Origin: Verrucomicrobiota bacterium
GTDB taxonomy: Bacteria; Verrucomicrobiota; Verrucomicrobiia; Opitutales; Opitutaceae
Assembly: GCA_003694825.1 (NCBI GenBank)
Contig: RFJS01000202.1
Coordinates: 1 to 5,664 of the forward strand
Direction of reading: 5' to 3'
Length of the DNA: 5,664 nucleotides
Below the pieces are notes generated by a model, which was given only the letters and a program-made list of their open reading frames with translations, was not told the DNA's origin and ran no database searches. A program made the translations under genes and the position numbers. Of the stretch, positions 1-5,664 are shown one piece after another; positions within the stretch are counted from its first letter, which is position 1, and every line of letters starts with the position of its first letter.

Positions 1-833
1 AGCACCATCGCCGCGACGACGAGGGCCACCTTTTTCCACAACTTCACCAAAAACACCGCGGCGAGGAAGGATCCGGCGAAGAGCGACCCCGTCAGCGACC
101 GGATCCCGGAACAGGCCTCCTCCACGCCCACCTCCCCGTGGGGGAGCACCAGCACATTGCCCTGGCGCTCCAATGGCAGGCCGAGCATGTCGAACACGAA
201 AAACACCACGCTCGTCACCCGGTTGAGCAAAAACAGGCTGATCGTATTCTCGATCGCCGACACCAGCGGCGCCGAAATCACCCACACCAGCGCCGGAAAG
301 AGAAACAGCGCCGCCAGCCGCAAGCGTGGCTCCGCCAGCGTGGCCCGCAGGCCATCCACCAGGCCCCGGGCCGGCACGCCGCCCGCCGCCGGCGTGGATT
401 CCGGCCCATTCAGATAGACCAGGGAAAGCGACAGCGCCGCGAAGCCCAGAGCCATCGCCAGAGAAGCCGGCTGCGACAAGCCCGCTCCGGCCCGGTAAAA
501 CGCCCCCATCGCGAAAAAAGCCAGCCCCCCCGCCAGCACGACCACCGCCTTCACCGTCGCCACCCGGCGCATCCATCCCGGCGCAATCACCGCCGGCTGC
601 GCCGCCGCCAGCGCCCTCACCCGCGGCCATCGATCATACACCACATAGGCCACGAACGCCGGCACGAGATACCCGAACGCATAATCCTCTTTCACCGACC
701 ACCAATGCCACTGATCCCACACCAGAAACGCGGCAAACCCCGCACACACCATCAGGGCGTGCGACAAGCAGCACGGAAACCGATCCTCGCCCGCAGCCTT
801 CATCGCTCCAGAAAATCCGCCTCTCGGCGCCAT
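1..833 (-). CDS. Exosortase/archaeosortase family protein, partial (C-terminus beyond window)
   Basis: Integral-membrane cysteine transpeptidase-like enzyme predicted to cleave and sort PEP-CTERM-tagged proteins during export. The − strand frame is open from ATG 833–831 to the window edge (277 residues seen). Diagnostic features are the active-site motif ACSGIRSL with catalytic Cys at residue 241, the preceding RQGNVLVLP…GEVGVEEACSG strand region, and the N-terminal EDYAFGYLVPAF segment followed by RW, typical of exosortases. Hydrophobic segments lie near residues 25–40, 52–66, 95–112, 124–141, 172–192, 197–216, 247–264 and 268 onward. The conserved Arg and His that complete the catalytic site should lie beyond the window edge. 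The start is uncertain: ATG 833 has no Shine-Dalgarno; a second in-frame ATG at 803 (MKAAGEDRF) has GGAG only 2 nt upstream. The gene is divergent from the HIT–ybeY block and uses mainly GTG/GCG codons, unlike the GTC/GCC of the + strand genes. The family call is strong; the exosortase subtype is not assigned. Confidence 0.93.
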   Translation of the reverse strand, partial: MAPRGGFSGAMKAAGEDRFPCCLSHALMVCAGFAAFLVWDQWHWWSVKEDYAFGYLVPAFVAYVVYDRWPRVRALAAAQPAVIAPGWMRRVATVKAVVVLAGGLAFFAMGAFYRAGAGLSQPASLAMALGFAALSLSLVYLNGPESTPAAGGVPARGLVDGLRATLAEPRLRLAALFLFPALVWVISAPLVSAIENTISLFLLNRVTSVVFFVFDMLGLPLERQGNVLVLPHGEVGVEEACSGIRSLTGSLFAGSFLAAVFLVKLWKKVALVVAAMV

Positions 834-846
834 AGGCAAGACGACA

Positions 847-922
847 ACACCGGGGCCGCCGCCCCCGCGCCCGCCGGATTCCCGCTCGCCCGACACCCGG
901 AAAACACCGGTTTTGACACCGG
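847..922. repeat. ACACCGG direct repeats in divergent intergenic region
   Basis: Exact ACACCGG occurs at 847–853, 904–910 and 916–922, with a one-base-expanded copy (ACACCCGG) at 893–900. The last three begin 11 and 12 nt apart, about one helical turn. The middle part also forms an inverted pair, AAAAC (901–905) and GTTTT (910–914), touching the putative −35 box. This arrangement suits a protein-binding operator between two divergent genes, but the function is inference. Confidence 0.35.
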
Positions 923-940
923 CCACGCCGCGCCTAACCT
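913..940 (+). promoter_or_regulatory. Putative sigma-70-type promoter of the HIT–phoH–HD–ybeY block
   Basis: A consensus −35 hexamer TTGACA (913–918) is followed, after 16 nt, by a weak −10 candidate TAACCT (935–940; three of six consensus bases). It lies directly upstream of the first gene of the + strand block, the only intergenic space there longer than 40 nt. Predicted initiation near 946–948 would leave only a few leader bases before ATG 951, so the transcript would be nearly leaderless. The −10 is poor, so the call is tentative. Confidence 0.35.
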
Positions 941-950
941 CCGCCGCTCA

Positions 951-1460
951 ATGCAGCATCTGCACGCATACTGGCGCATGGAGTACATCGAGGCTCCCAA
1001 GGAAGAGACGAAGTTCGGCAAGCCGTTCTCGGAAATGCCGGCGCTCAACGACGACCGGGCCACCCACATCCTCTACCGCTCGTCGCACACCTACATCGTG
1101 CTCAACCGCTTCCCCTACAACGCCGGACACCTTCTCGTCGTGCCCTATCGCGAGGTCGCCGACCTCGGCGAACTCACCGCCGACGAGCGCGTCGACTTCA
1201 TGAACACCCTCATCCTCGGCGAAGACATCCTGCGCCGGGCCCTCAAGCCCGATGGCTTCAACATCGGCCTGAACCTCGGCGCCGCCGCCGGCGCGGGCAT
1301 CCCGAAACACCTCCACGCCCACATCGTGCCCCGCTGGCAGGGCGACACCAACTTCATGCCCGTGCTCGGCGACACCCGCGTGCTGCCCATCTCCCTCGAC
1401 GCCATGTGGGAGCGGCTGCGCCAGTTCTGTCCCCAGCCGCCAGCCGACACGAAGGCCTGA
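951..1460 (+). CDS. HIT family nucleotide hydrolase/phosphorylase (Ap4A-type)
   Basis: Histidine-triad enzyme, 169 residues, expected to be cytoplasmic and to act on dinucleoside polyphosphates or nucleotide conjugates through a nucleotidyl-histidine intermediate. The triad HLHAHIV is at residues 120–126 (H120, H122, H124; the middle His is the nucleophile in the family), followed by PRWQGDTNFMPVL, which is typical of the Ap4A phosphorylase-like bacterial branch. The N-terminus MQHLHAYWRMEYIEAPK matches the family's usual L-x-A-x-W/Y-R-M-x-Y-I opening, so ATG 951 is preferred over the in-frame ATG 978. The open frame extends further upstream, but that part reads as Arg/His/Gln-rich antisense of the exosortase gene. 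The CxxC zinc pair common in this branch is missing: residues 20–30 contain no Cys and the only Cys is C160. There is no Shine-Dalgarno. It is the first gene of the block, 36 nt before phoH. The exact substrate cannot be read from the sequence. Confidence 0.93.
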   Translation: MQHLHAYWRMEYIEAPKEETKFGKPFSEMPALNDDRATHILYRSSHTYIVLNRFPYNAGHLLVVPYREVADLGELTADERVDFMNTLILGEDILRRALKPDGFNIGLNLGAAAGAGIPKHLHAHIVPRWQGDTNFMPVLGDTRVLPISLDAMWERLRQFCPQPPADTKA

Positions 1461-1496
1461 CCGCCCCGCTGCCGCACCTCGCACCTGCTCCGGCCC

Positions 1497-2471
1497 ATGG
1501 CCAGCAAGACACTCAACTTCCCCAACCCGCGCCACCTCAGCCAGCTCTACTGCGGGAATGTCGCCAACCTCGCCGAAGTCGAAAAGCGCCTCGGCGTGCA
1601 CATCGCCACCCGCGACGACTGGCTCACCATCGAGGGCGAACCCGAAAACGTCGCCCGGGCCGAAGCCCTCTTCAACCTCCTCGACGAGGGCCGTGCCCAG
1701 GGCATGCGCATTCACAACGCCGACTTTGCCCACATGCTCGAGGGCGTTGCCCGCGGCGACCTCGACAAGCTCCGCGGCCTCTTCGCCGACACCGTCGTCC
1801 TGAAGACCTCCAGGCGCACGATCGTCCCCAAAACGCTCGGCCAGAAGCGCTACCTGCAGGCCATCCAGCGGGCCGACGTCGTCCTCGGCATCGGGCCGGC
1901 CGGCACGGGCAAGACCTACCTCGCCGTCGCCGCCGCCGTCGCCGCCCTGCTGCGCGGCGAGGTGCAGCGCATCATCCTCACCCGCCCGGCCGTCGAGGCC
2001 GGCGAAGCCCTCGGCTTCCTCCCCGGCGACCTCGAGGAAAAGCTCCTGCCCTACCTGCGTCCGCTCCACGACGCCATGTATGACATGCTCGAGCGCGACG
2101 ACGTGGCCCGCCTCGTCGAAAAACGGGTCATCGAGATCGCCCCGCTCGCCTACATGCGCGGGCGCACGCTCTCCAACGCCTTCATCATCCTCGACGAAGC
2201 CCAGAACACCACCAGCGAGCAGATGATGATGTTTCTCACCCGCCTCGGCGACGGCTCGAAAATGGTTGTCACCGGGGACCTTACGCAGATCGACCTCCCC
2301 CGTTCGAAGGGCTCCGGCTTGACTCAGGCCCGCAGGATCCTAAAGGGCGTCGAAGGTATAGAAATTCATGAATTCGGCTCGGCCGACGTCGTCCGGCATC
2401 CGTTGGTCTTGCGCATCCTCGAAGCCTATCGTAAAGATCGAGACGAGAAAGAGCCCCCCGCCTCCCCGTAA
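1497..2471 (+). CDS. phoH: PhoH family protein (YbeZ/PhoL-like ATPase)
   Basis: Cytoplasmic P-loop ATPase of 324 residues, the usual length for the family, linked to RNA metabolism and to YbeY in characterised bacteria. An N-terminal KH-like segment (about residues 18–65, with YCGNVANLAEVEKRLGV and a downstream WLTIEGEPENV) precedes the PhoH domain (about 105–312). Walker A is GPAGTGKT at 133–140, Walker B FIILDEAQN at 229–237 (D233, E234), and a sensor-like VVTGDLTQIDLP lies at 257–268. Other family hallmarks are RPAVEAGEALGFLPGDLEEK (164–182) and YMRGRTL (219–225). ATG 1497 follows the HIT stop by 36 nt; no Shine-Dalgarno is visible. The next gene begins 39 nt after the stop. The last ~64 codons use many more A/T-ending codons (19 of 64, against 6 in the preceding 64 by hand count), although the protein there still fits the family. 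Confidence 0.96.
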   Translation: MASKTLNFPNPRHLSQLYCGNVANLAEVEKRLGVHIATRDDWLTIEGEPENVARAEALFNLLDEGRAQGMRIHNADFAHMLEGVARGDLDKLRGLFADTVVLKTSRRTIVPKTLGQKRYLQAIQRADVVLGIGPAGTGKTYLAVAAAVAALLRGEVQRIILTRPAVEAGEALGFLPGDLEEKLLPYLRPLHDAMYDMLERDDVARLVEKRVIEIAPLAYMRGRTLSNAFIILDEAQNTTSEQMMMFLTRLGDGSKMVVTGDLTQIDLPRSKGSGLTQARRILKGVEGIEIHEFGSADVVRHPLVLRILEAYRKDRDEKEPPASP

Positions 2472-2510
2472 GAAGCACCGTCCGCCGACCGGGTATTCAT
2501 TCCCTGCCAC

Positions 2511-4925
2511 ATGGCCTTTCCATTCCTCTTCCGCTCAAAAAACAAAAAGGCGGCCGTCGTCCGCCGCCGGCGGCGAAAAACGGAAGCCGGCTCGGCCTTC
2601 ATCGCCTGGCTCGAAGAGAGCAAGCTGGTCAAGCTCGGCGTCTTCATGGCCACCGTGCTGGCCATCTTCGTGATCAGCTTCGTCGGCGTCAGCCCGGCGG
2701 CCTTCAACATCCTGCCCAACCAGATCGCCACCGTCCGGCTCATCGCCGACACGGACTTCTCCTACCGCAGCAAGATTCTCACCGAGCGGGCCAAGGAACG
2801 GCAGCTCAAGCAGGTCCCTCCCGTCTTCCGCATCGATCTCTCCGCGCTCGAGGAATTCGAGAAGCAGGAGCGCACCCTGCTCGCCGAACTCAACGAACTC
2901 GACAAACGCTGGAAGGACCTCAACGAGGCCGAACGCCTCCGCGAACTCACCCGCATCGCCGATGAAGCCAACGTCCGCGGCGGCCTGCAGGTCAGCGTCC
3001 GCGACCTCGCCACGCTCATGAACTACGGCGATGCCGAGGACCGCCAGCGGCTCATCGAAAACGGCCTGTTCATCCTGCGCGAGATCCACCGCAGCGGCAT
3101 CTACGATCCGGACGCCGACATCGTCCCCACCGGCGAGCGGGAGCTGATGATGTTTCAGATCGCCCGCGATTCCGGCCAGCTCACGCAAACGCGCCCCTCC
3201 ACGATCGAAGAGGCGCAGACGACGCTGCGCGCCAACCTCGCGGCCGAAAACATTCCCGCCCCCGTCCTCACCGCCCTGGTGCGGCTCCTGCGCTCCGGCA
3301 TCCGCCCCAACCTCGTCTACGACGACGCCGCCAGCGAGGCGCTGCGCCAGCAATACCTGGAAAACTTCAAGGACGTCATCGTGAACGTCGAGGCCGGCCG
3401 CAGTATCATCGAACGCAACACCCGCGTCACCGAAGAGCAGTACGAGATGCTCAAGGCCTACCAGAACCATCTCAACGAGATGAGCCGGGTGCCCACGATG
3501 ATCGACAACATGGTCTTCAGCCGGATCCTGCTGGTTTTCGGCATGCTCATCATCGCGGGCTTCTACATCCGCCTCGAAGACCCCGAAACGCTTCGCAGCA
3601 ATTCCCGGCTCGCCCTGCTCGCCATCGTCCTCGTCTTCAGCCTCGGGCTGGTGCGCGTCACCCTCGAGGCAGGCAACTCTCCGCTGTTCTCCGGCAACCC
3701 GGAAACCGCCGCTCTGCTGCCCTACGTCGCGCCCACAGCCTTTGCGCCGATGATCATCGCCGTGCTCATCGGCGCCGGGCCGGCCTTGTTCTCCGGCCTG
3801 CTCATCAGCGTGTTCTCGGCGATCATGTTCGGCAACCGGCTCGAGGTGCTGGTCATCTCCTTCCTCACCGCCACCGTCGCCGCCTACGCCTGCCGCAAAG
3901 TGCGCCGCCGCTCCCGGGTGGTCCGGGCCGGCTGGCTTTCCGGCCTGGCGCTGGCGCTGTTCGTGCTGCTGCTCGGTCTCTCCGAAAAGATGCTGCCGGA
4001 CCTGATGATCAAAGCCGTGATCGGCGGGCAGCTCACCGGCCTGCTTACCGGCATCGTCGTGGTCGGCCTGCTCCCGCTGCTCGAGGGGCTCTTCAAGCGC
4101 ACCACCGACATCACCCTGCTCGAGCTGACCGATTTCAACCACCCGCTGCTGCGCCGCATGCAGATGGACGCCCCCGGCACCTACCACCACAGCCTCATGG
4201 TCGCCAATCTCTCGGAAAACGCGGCCAACGCCATCGGCGCCAACGCCCTGCTCTGCCGTGTCTGCTGCATGTTTCACGACATCGGCAAGATGGTGAAACC
4301 CGAATACTTCACCGAAAACCAGCGCGACGGGATCAACCCCCACAACGAACTCACCCCCTCCTTCAGCGCCCTCATCATCAAGAGCCACGTAAAAGAGGGC
4401 ATCGACCTCGCCATCAAACACAAGCTGCCGCGTCCGGTGATCGACGTCATCCGCCAGCACCACGGCACCACCCTCATCCGCTTCTTTCACCAGCGCGCCA
4501 TCGACCAGGCCAGGCAGGAGGCCGAGGACGCGCACAACGCCGCCACCCCGCCGGTCGACGAATCCACCTACCGCTACGATGGCCCCCGGCCCAATTTCGC
4601 TGAAAGCGCCATCATTCTGCTCGCCGACTCGATCGAGGCCGCCAGCCGCTCGCTGCAGAAAGTCACCCCCCAGGCTGTCGAAGAGCTCGTCGATGCCATC
4701 GTCGAGGAAAAGATTGCCGACGGCCAGCTCGACGATGCGCCGCTGACCATCCGCGACATCGCCCGCATCAAAGAGAGCTTCAACTTCACCCTCCTGAACT
4801 CGCTGCACACCCGAGTCGTCTATCCGAAGGCCGAAAAGACCGGCAGCACCGCCACCCAGGAACGCCGCGATTCCCAGAACCAAAACCGAACCCCCACCCA
4901 TGCGGAGACCGGTTCACGTCTCTAA
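2511..4925 (+). CDS. 7TM-HD (PgpH/YqfF-like) membrane HDIG phosphohydrolase
   Basis: Membrane-anchored metal-dependent phosphodiesterase of 804 residues; characterised relatives (PgpH) hydrolyse c-di-AMP. Order: a very basic cytoplasmic N-terminus (Arg run at 18–22), TM1 at about 42–62, an extracytoplasmic 7TMR-HDED-type domain at about 70–330, a bundle of roughly seven helices at about 338–530, then the cytoplasmic HD domain at about 555–715. Metal-site residues visible are H560 (TYHHSLMV), H589–D590 (FHDIGKM), H626 (KSHVKEG), H650–H651 (RQHHGTT) and D706 (LLADSIEAA), so the catalytic set looks complete. The C-terminal LTIRDIARIKESFNFTLLNSLH segment and YPK also match PgpH/YqfF. A polar tail of about 35 residues follows, somewhat longer than usual. 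Three Cys (C582, C585, C586) lie just before the HD pair. It sits between phoH and ybeY, as in Firmicutes. The start at 2511 is the first Met, 39 nt after phoH. That c-di-AMP is the substrate here is inferred from the family. Confidence 0.95.
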   Translation: MAFPFLFRSKNKKAAVVRRRRRKTEAGSAFIAWLEESKLVKLGVFMATVLAIFVISFVGVSPAAFNILPNQIATVRLIADTDFSYRSKILTERAKERQLKQVPPVFRIDLSALEEFEKQERTLLAELNELDKRWKDLNEAERLRELTRIADEANVRGGLQVSVRDLATLMNYGDAEDRQRLIENGLFILREIHRSGIYDPDADIVPTGERELMMFQIARDSGQLTQTRPSTIEEAQTTLRANLAAENIPAPVLTALVRLLRSGIRPNLVYDDAASEALRQQYLENFKDVIVNVEAGRSIIERNTRVTEEQYEMLKAYQNHLNEMSRVPTMIDNMVFSRILLVFGMLIIAGFYIRLEDPETLRSNSRLALLAIVLVFSLGLVRVTLEAGNSPLFSGNPETAALLPYVAPTAFAPMIIAVLIGAGPALFSGLLISVFSAIMFGNRLEVLVISFLTATVAAYACRKVRRRSRVVRAGWLSGLALALFVLLLGLSEKMLPDLMIKAVIGGQLTGLLTGIVVVGLLPLLEGLFKRTTDITLLELTDFNHPLLRRMQMDAPGTYHHSLMVANLSENAANAIGANALLCRVCCMFHDIGKMVKPEYFTENQRDGINPHNELTPSFSALIIKSHVKEGIDLAIKHKLPRPVIDVIRQHHGTTLIRFFHQRAIDQARQEAEDAHNAATPPVDESTYRYDGPRPNFAESAIILLADSIEAASRSLQKVTPQAVEELVDAIVEEKIADGQLDDAPLTIRDIARIKESFNFTLLNSLHTRVVYPKAEKTGSTATQERRDSQNQNRTPTHAETGSRL
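2537..2568 (-). terminator. Antisense intrinsic-terminator-like hairpin plus T tract
   Basis: Read on the − strand, GGCGGC (2568–2563), an 8-nt loop and GCCGCC (2554–2549) form a six-pair all-GC stem followed immediately by TTTTTGTTTTTT (2548–2537). This is the layout of a Rho-independent terminator pointing against the 7TM-HD gene, inside codons 10–20 of that gene. It could be a by-product of Lys (AAA) and Ala/Arg codons. No − strand gene ending here is apparent, so only antisense transcripts could use it. Confidence 0.25.
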
Positions 4926-5376
4926 TCGCGAAAAGGCGCTTCACGCCCCGGCCGCGGCCATCCGCCGCATCATCCACACGCTCGACGCCTCCGGACTCTT
5001 CGAGGCCCCCGAAGGCGAACTCTCCATCGCCCTGCTCCCCCACCGGGCCATGTGCGAACTGCACGCCCGCTTCCTCGACGATCCCTCCCCGACCGACGTC
5101 ATCACTTTCGAGGGCGATCCCCTCGCCGCAACCGCCGGCGAGATCTGCGTCTGCCCCGCCGTCGCCCGCGAATTCGTCGAAAAACGCGGCGGCGACTTCG
5201 CGGCCGAGCTCACCCTCTACATCGTCCACGGCTACCTTCACCTCGCCGGATTCGACGACACCACTCCCGACCTCAAGCGCGCCATGCGCGCCGCCGAACG
5301 CCGGGCCATGCGCTGTCTCGCCGCGGCCGGCGTCGAGCCCGATTTCCACTACAAGCCGGCCGGATCGCACGCCTGA
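4900..5376 (+). CDS. ybeY: YbeY, endoribonuclease/rRNA maturation factor (variant metal site)
   Basis: YbeY is a small metalloprotein needed for 16S rRNA 3'-end maturation and ribosome quality control; length 158 residues is normal. The signature HGYLHLAGFDD at 110–120 supplies H110 and H114, but the position of the third zinc His is D120. The other conserved block, PTDVITF at 64–70, is preceded by FLDDPS, so the family's conserved Arg (R59 in E. coli, in YRGKDKPT) is Leu here (L59). The same L plus D combination is familiar from Bacteroidetes YbeY (YLNHD…TDIITF, HLCGYKD), so this looks like a recognised variant rather than decay. ATG 4900 overlaps the 7TM-HD gene by 26 nt in another frame, suggesting translational coupling. 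The next Met is residue 51, inside the conserved core, and VHVSN after the start fits the family's first strand. No Shine-Dalgarno is seen. It is the last gene of the block; PhoH two genes upstream is its likely partner. Confidence 0.95.
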   Translation: MRRPVHVSNREKALHAPAAAIRRIIHTLDASGLFEAPEGELSIALLPHRAMCELHARFLDDPSPTDVITFEGDPLAATAGEICVCPAVAREFVEKRGGDFAAELTLYIVHGYLHLAGFDDTTPDLKRAMRAAERRAMRCLAAAGVEPDFHYKPAGSHA

Positions 5377-5464
5377 GGCCGGCCACCCGGGCGCGGACCG
5401 CGGCATCCCCTCCCCGCGAACGCTCGCCGCGACGATGCACGACGGTCCCGTTGCCAGTCGCTTC

Positions 5465-5482
5465 AGGCCGGACGCCCGGCCT
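5465..5482. terminator. GC hairpin between convergent genes, possible terminator
   Basis: AGGCCGG (5465–5471) and CCGGCCT (5476–5482) form a perfect seven-pair stem with a four-base loop. It lies 88 nt after the ybeY stop and reaches the first base of the opposing hydrolase stop codon (5484–5482), so it could serve both converging transcripts. There is no T tract on either side, so it is not a canonical intrinsic terminator. The rest of 5377–5464 shows no gene-like frame. Confidence 0.35.
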
Positions 5483-5664
5483 CAGGACCCCTGCGCGCCG
5501 ACGCGTTCGAGGATCCACTCGCCCACCAGTTCGAGGACGGCCGGATTCATCGTCTCCTCGATCATGCCATACTCGGAAGGCAGCCCGGTGGTGCATTGCT
5601 GAAACAGGTGGTTCAGCCCGGGCAGCGCCCGGATCGTCACATCACGGTTGCCGCCTGCCTCCAG
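5482..5664 (-). CDS. Alpha/beta hydrolase (serine hydrolase), C-terminal fragment
   Basis: Only the last 60 residues and stop are in the window; the N-terminus and nucleophile Ser lie beyond the right edge. The visible part has RALPGLNHLFQQCTTG (residues 12–27 of the fragment), in which the His of GLNHLFQ is the expected catalytic His, then PSEYGMIEETMNPAVLELVGEWI, the usual final helix of alpha/beta hydrolases annotated as S9-like or dienelactone-hydrolase-like. The frame is read directly from the − strand and ends at TGA (5484–5482). It converges with ybeY across a 105-nt gap. Substrate and localisation cannot be judged from this fragment. Confidence 0.8.
   Translation of the reverse strand: MEAGGNRDVTIRALPGLNHLFQQCTTGLPSEYGMIEETMNPAVLELVGEWILERVGAQGS

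Noticed and set aside
138..950. N-terminal extension of the HIT frame, giving a 440-residue open frame
   Set aside because: The added part is Arg/His/Pro/Gln-rich with no domain and lies antisense to the exosortase, whose motifs are clear. The HIT family opening begins at ATG 951.
948..2069. 373-residue open frame on the − strand opposite HIT and phoH
   Set aside because: Same compositional artefact; it covers the HIT triad and the PhoH P-loop in antisense and shows no family signature.
1406..2083. 225-residue Pro/Arg-rich + strand frame overlapping phoH
   Set aside because: Out-of-frame reading of phoH; low-complexity Arg/Pro/His content and no domain.
2535..4901. 788-residue open frame on the − strand opposite the 7TM-HD gene
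   Set aside because: It is rich in Gly, Asp, Glu, Val and Ala without any motif, and it mirrors a well-supported gene. Long antisense frames are expected where codons end in C and TTA, CTA and TCA are rare.
5377..5384. Palindrome GGCCGGCC just after the ybeY stop
   Set aside because: An 8-bp GC palindrome is common in DNA of this composition and leaves no loop for a useful hairpin; no T tract follows.
5273..5596. 107-residue − strand frame spanning the ybeY end and hydrolase end
   Set aside because: It overlaps both the conserved C-terminal part of YbeY and the recognised hydrolase frame, and is Arg/Gly-rich with no motif.

Overview
The window is GC-rich bacterial DNA with one complete, tightly packed gene block on the + strand, flanked by two − strand genes that run off the window ends. 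The most likely source is a Verrucomicrobiota genome, perhaps Opitutaceae. This is an inference from the high GC, the near absence of Shine-Dalgarno sequences, an exosortase gene, and a HIT–PhoH–7TM-HD–YbeY gene order with Bacteroidetes/PVC-like YbeY residues. No rRNA, tRNA, CRISPR array, transposon or att site was seen.

Layout: (1) 1–833, − strand: exosortase (PEP-CTERM sorting protease), missing its C-terminus at the window edge. (2) 834–950: divergent intergenic region with a TTGACA −35-like box and three ACACCGG repeats. (3) 951–1460, +: HIT-family nucleotide hydrolase/phosphorylase. (4) 1497–2471, +: PhoH-family ATPase. (5) 2511–4925, +: large 7TM-HD membrane phosphohydrolase of the PgpH/YqfF type. 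(6) 4900–5376, +: YbeY, overlapping the previous gene by 26 nt. (7) 5377–5481: short convergent intergenic region with a GC hairpin. (8) 5482–5664, −: C-terminal 60 residues of an alpha/beta hydrolase.

Genes 3–6 look like one operon, with gaps of 36 and 39 nt and then an overlap. The phoH–7TM-HD–ybeY order is a classic conserved bacterial neighbourhood. PhoH (YbeZ) is a known partner of the RNA-processing metalloprotein YbeY, and the 7TM-HD protein probably hydrolyses a cyclic dinucleotide (c-di-AMP in characterised relatives) on the inner face of the membrane. A HIT protein at the head of this operon would add nucleotide turnover (Ap4A-like substrates). The block therefore combines ribosome/RNA quality control with nucleotide second-messenger turnover.

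I see no clearly new multi-gene system. The observations most worth a second look are: YbeY with Asp in place of the third zinc His and Leu in place of the conserved Arg; the phased repeats upstream of the HIT gene; an antisense terminator-like structure at the start of the 7TM-HD gene; the codon-use shift at the 3' end of phoH; and the opposite third-position C/G preference of the genes on the two strands.
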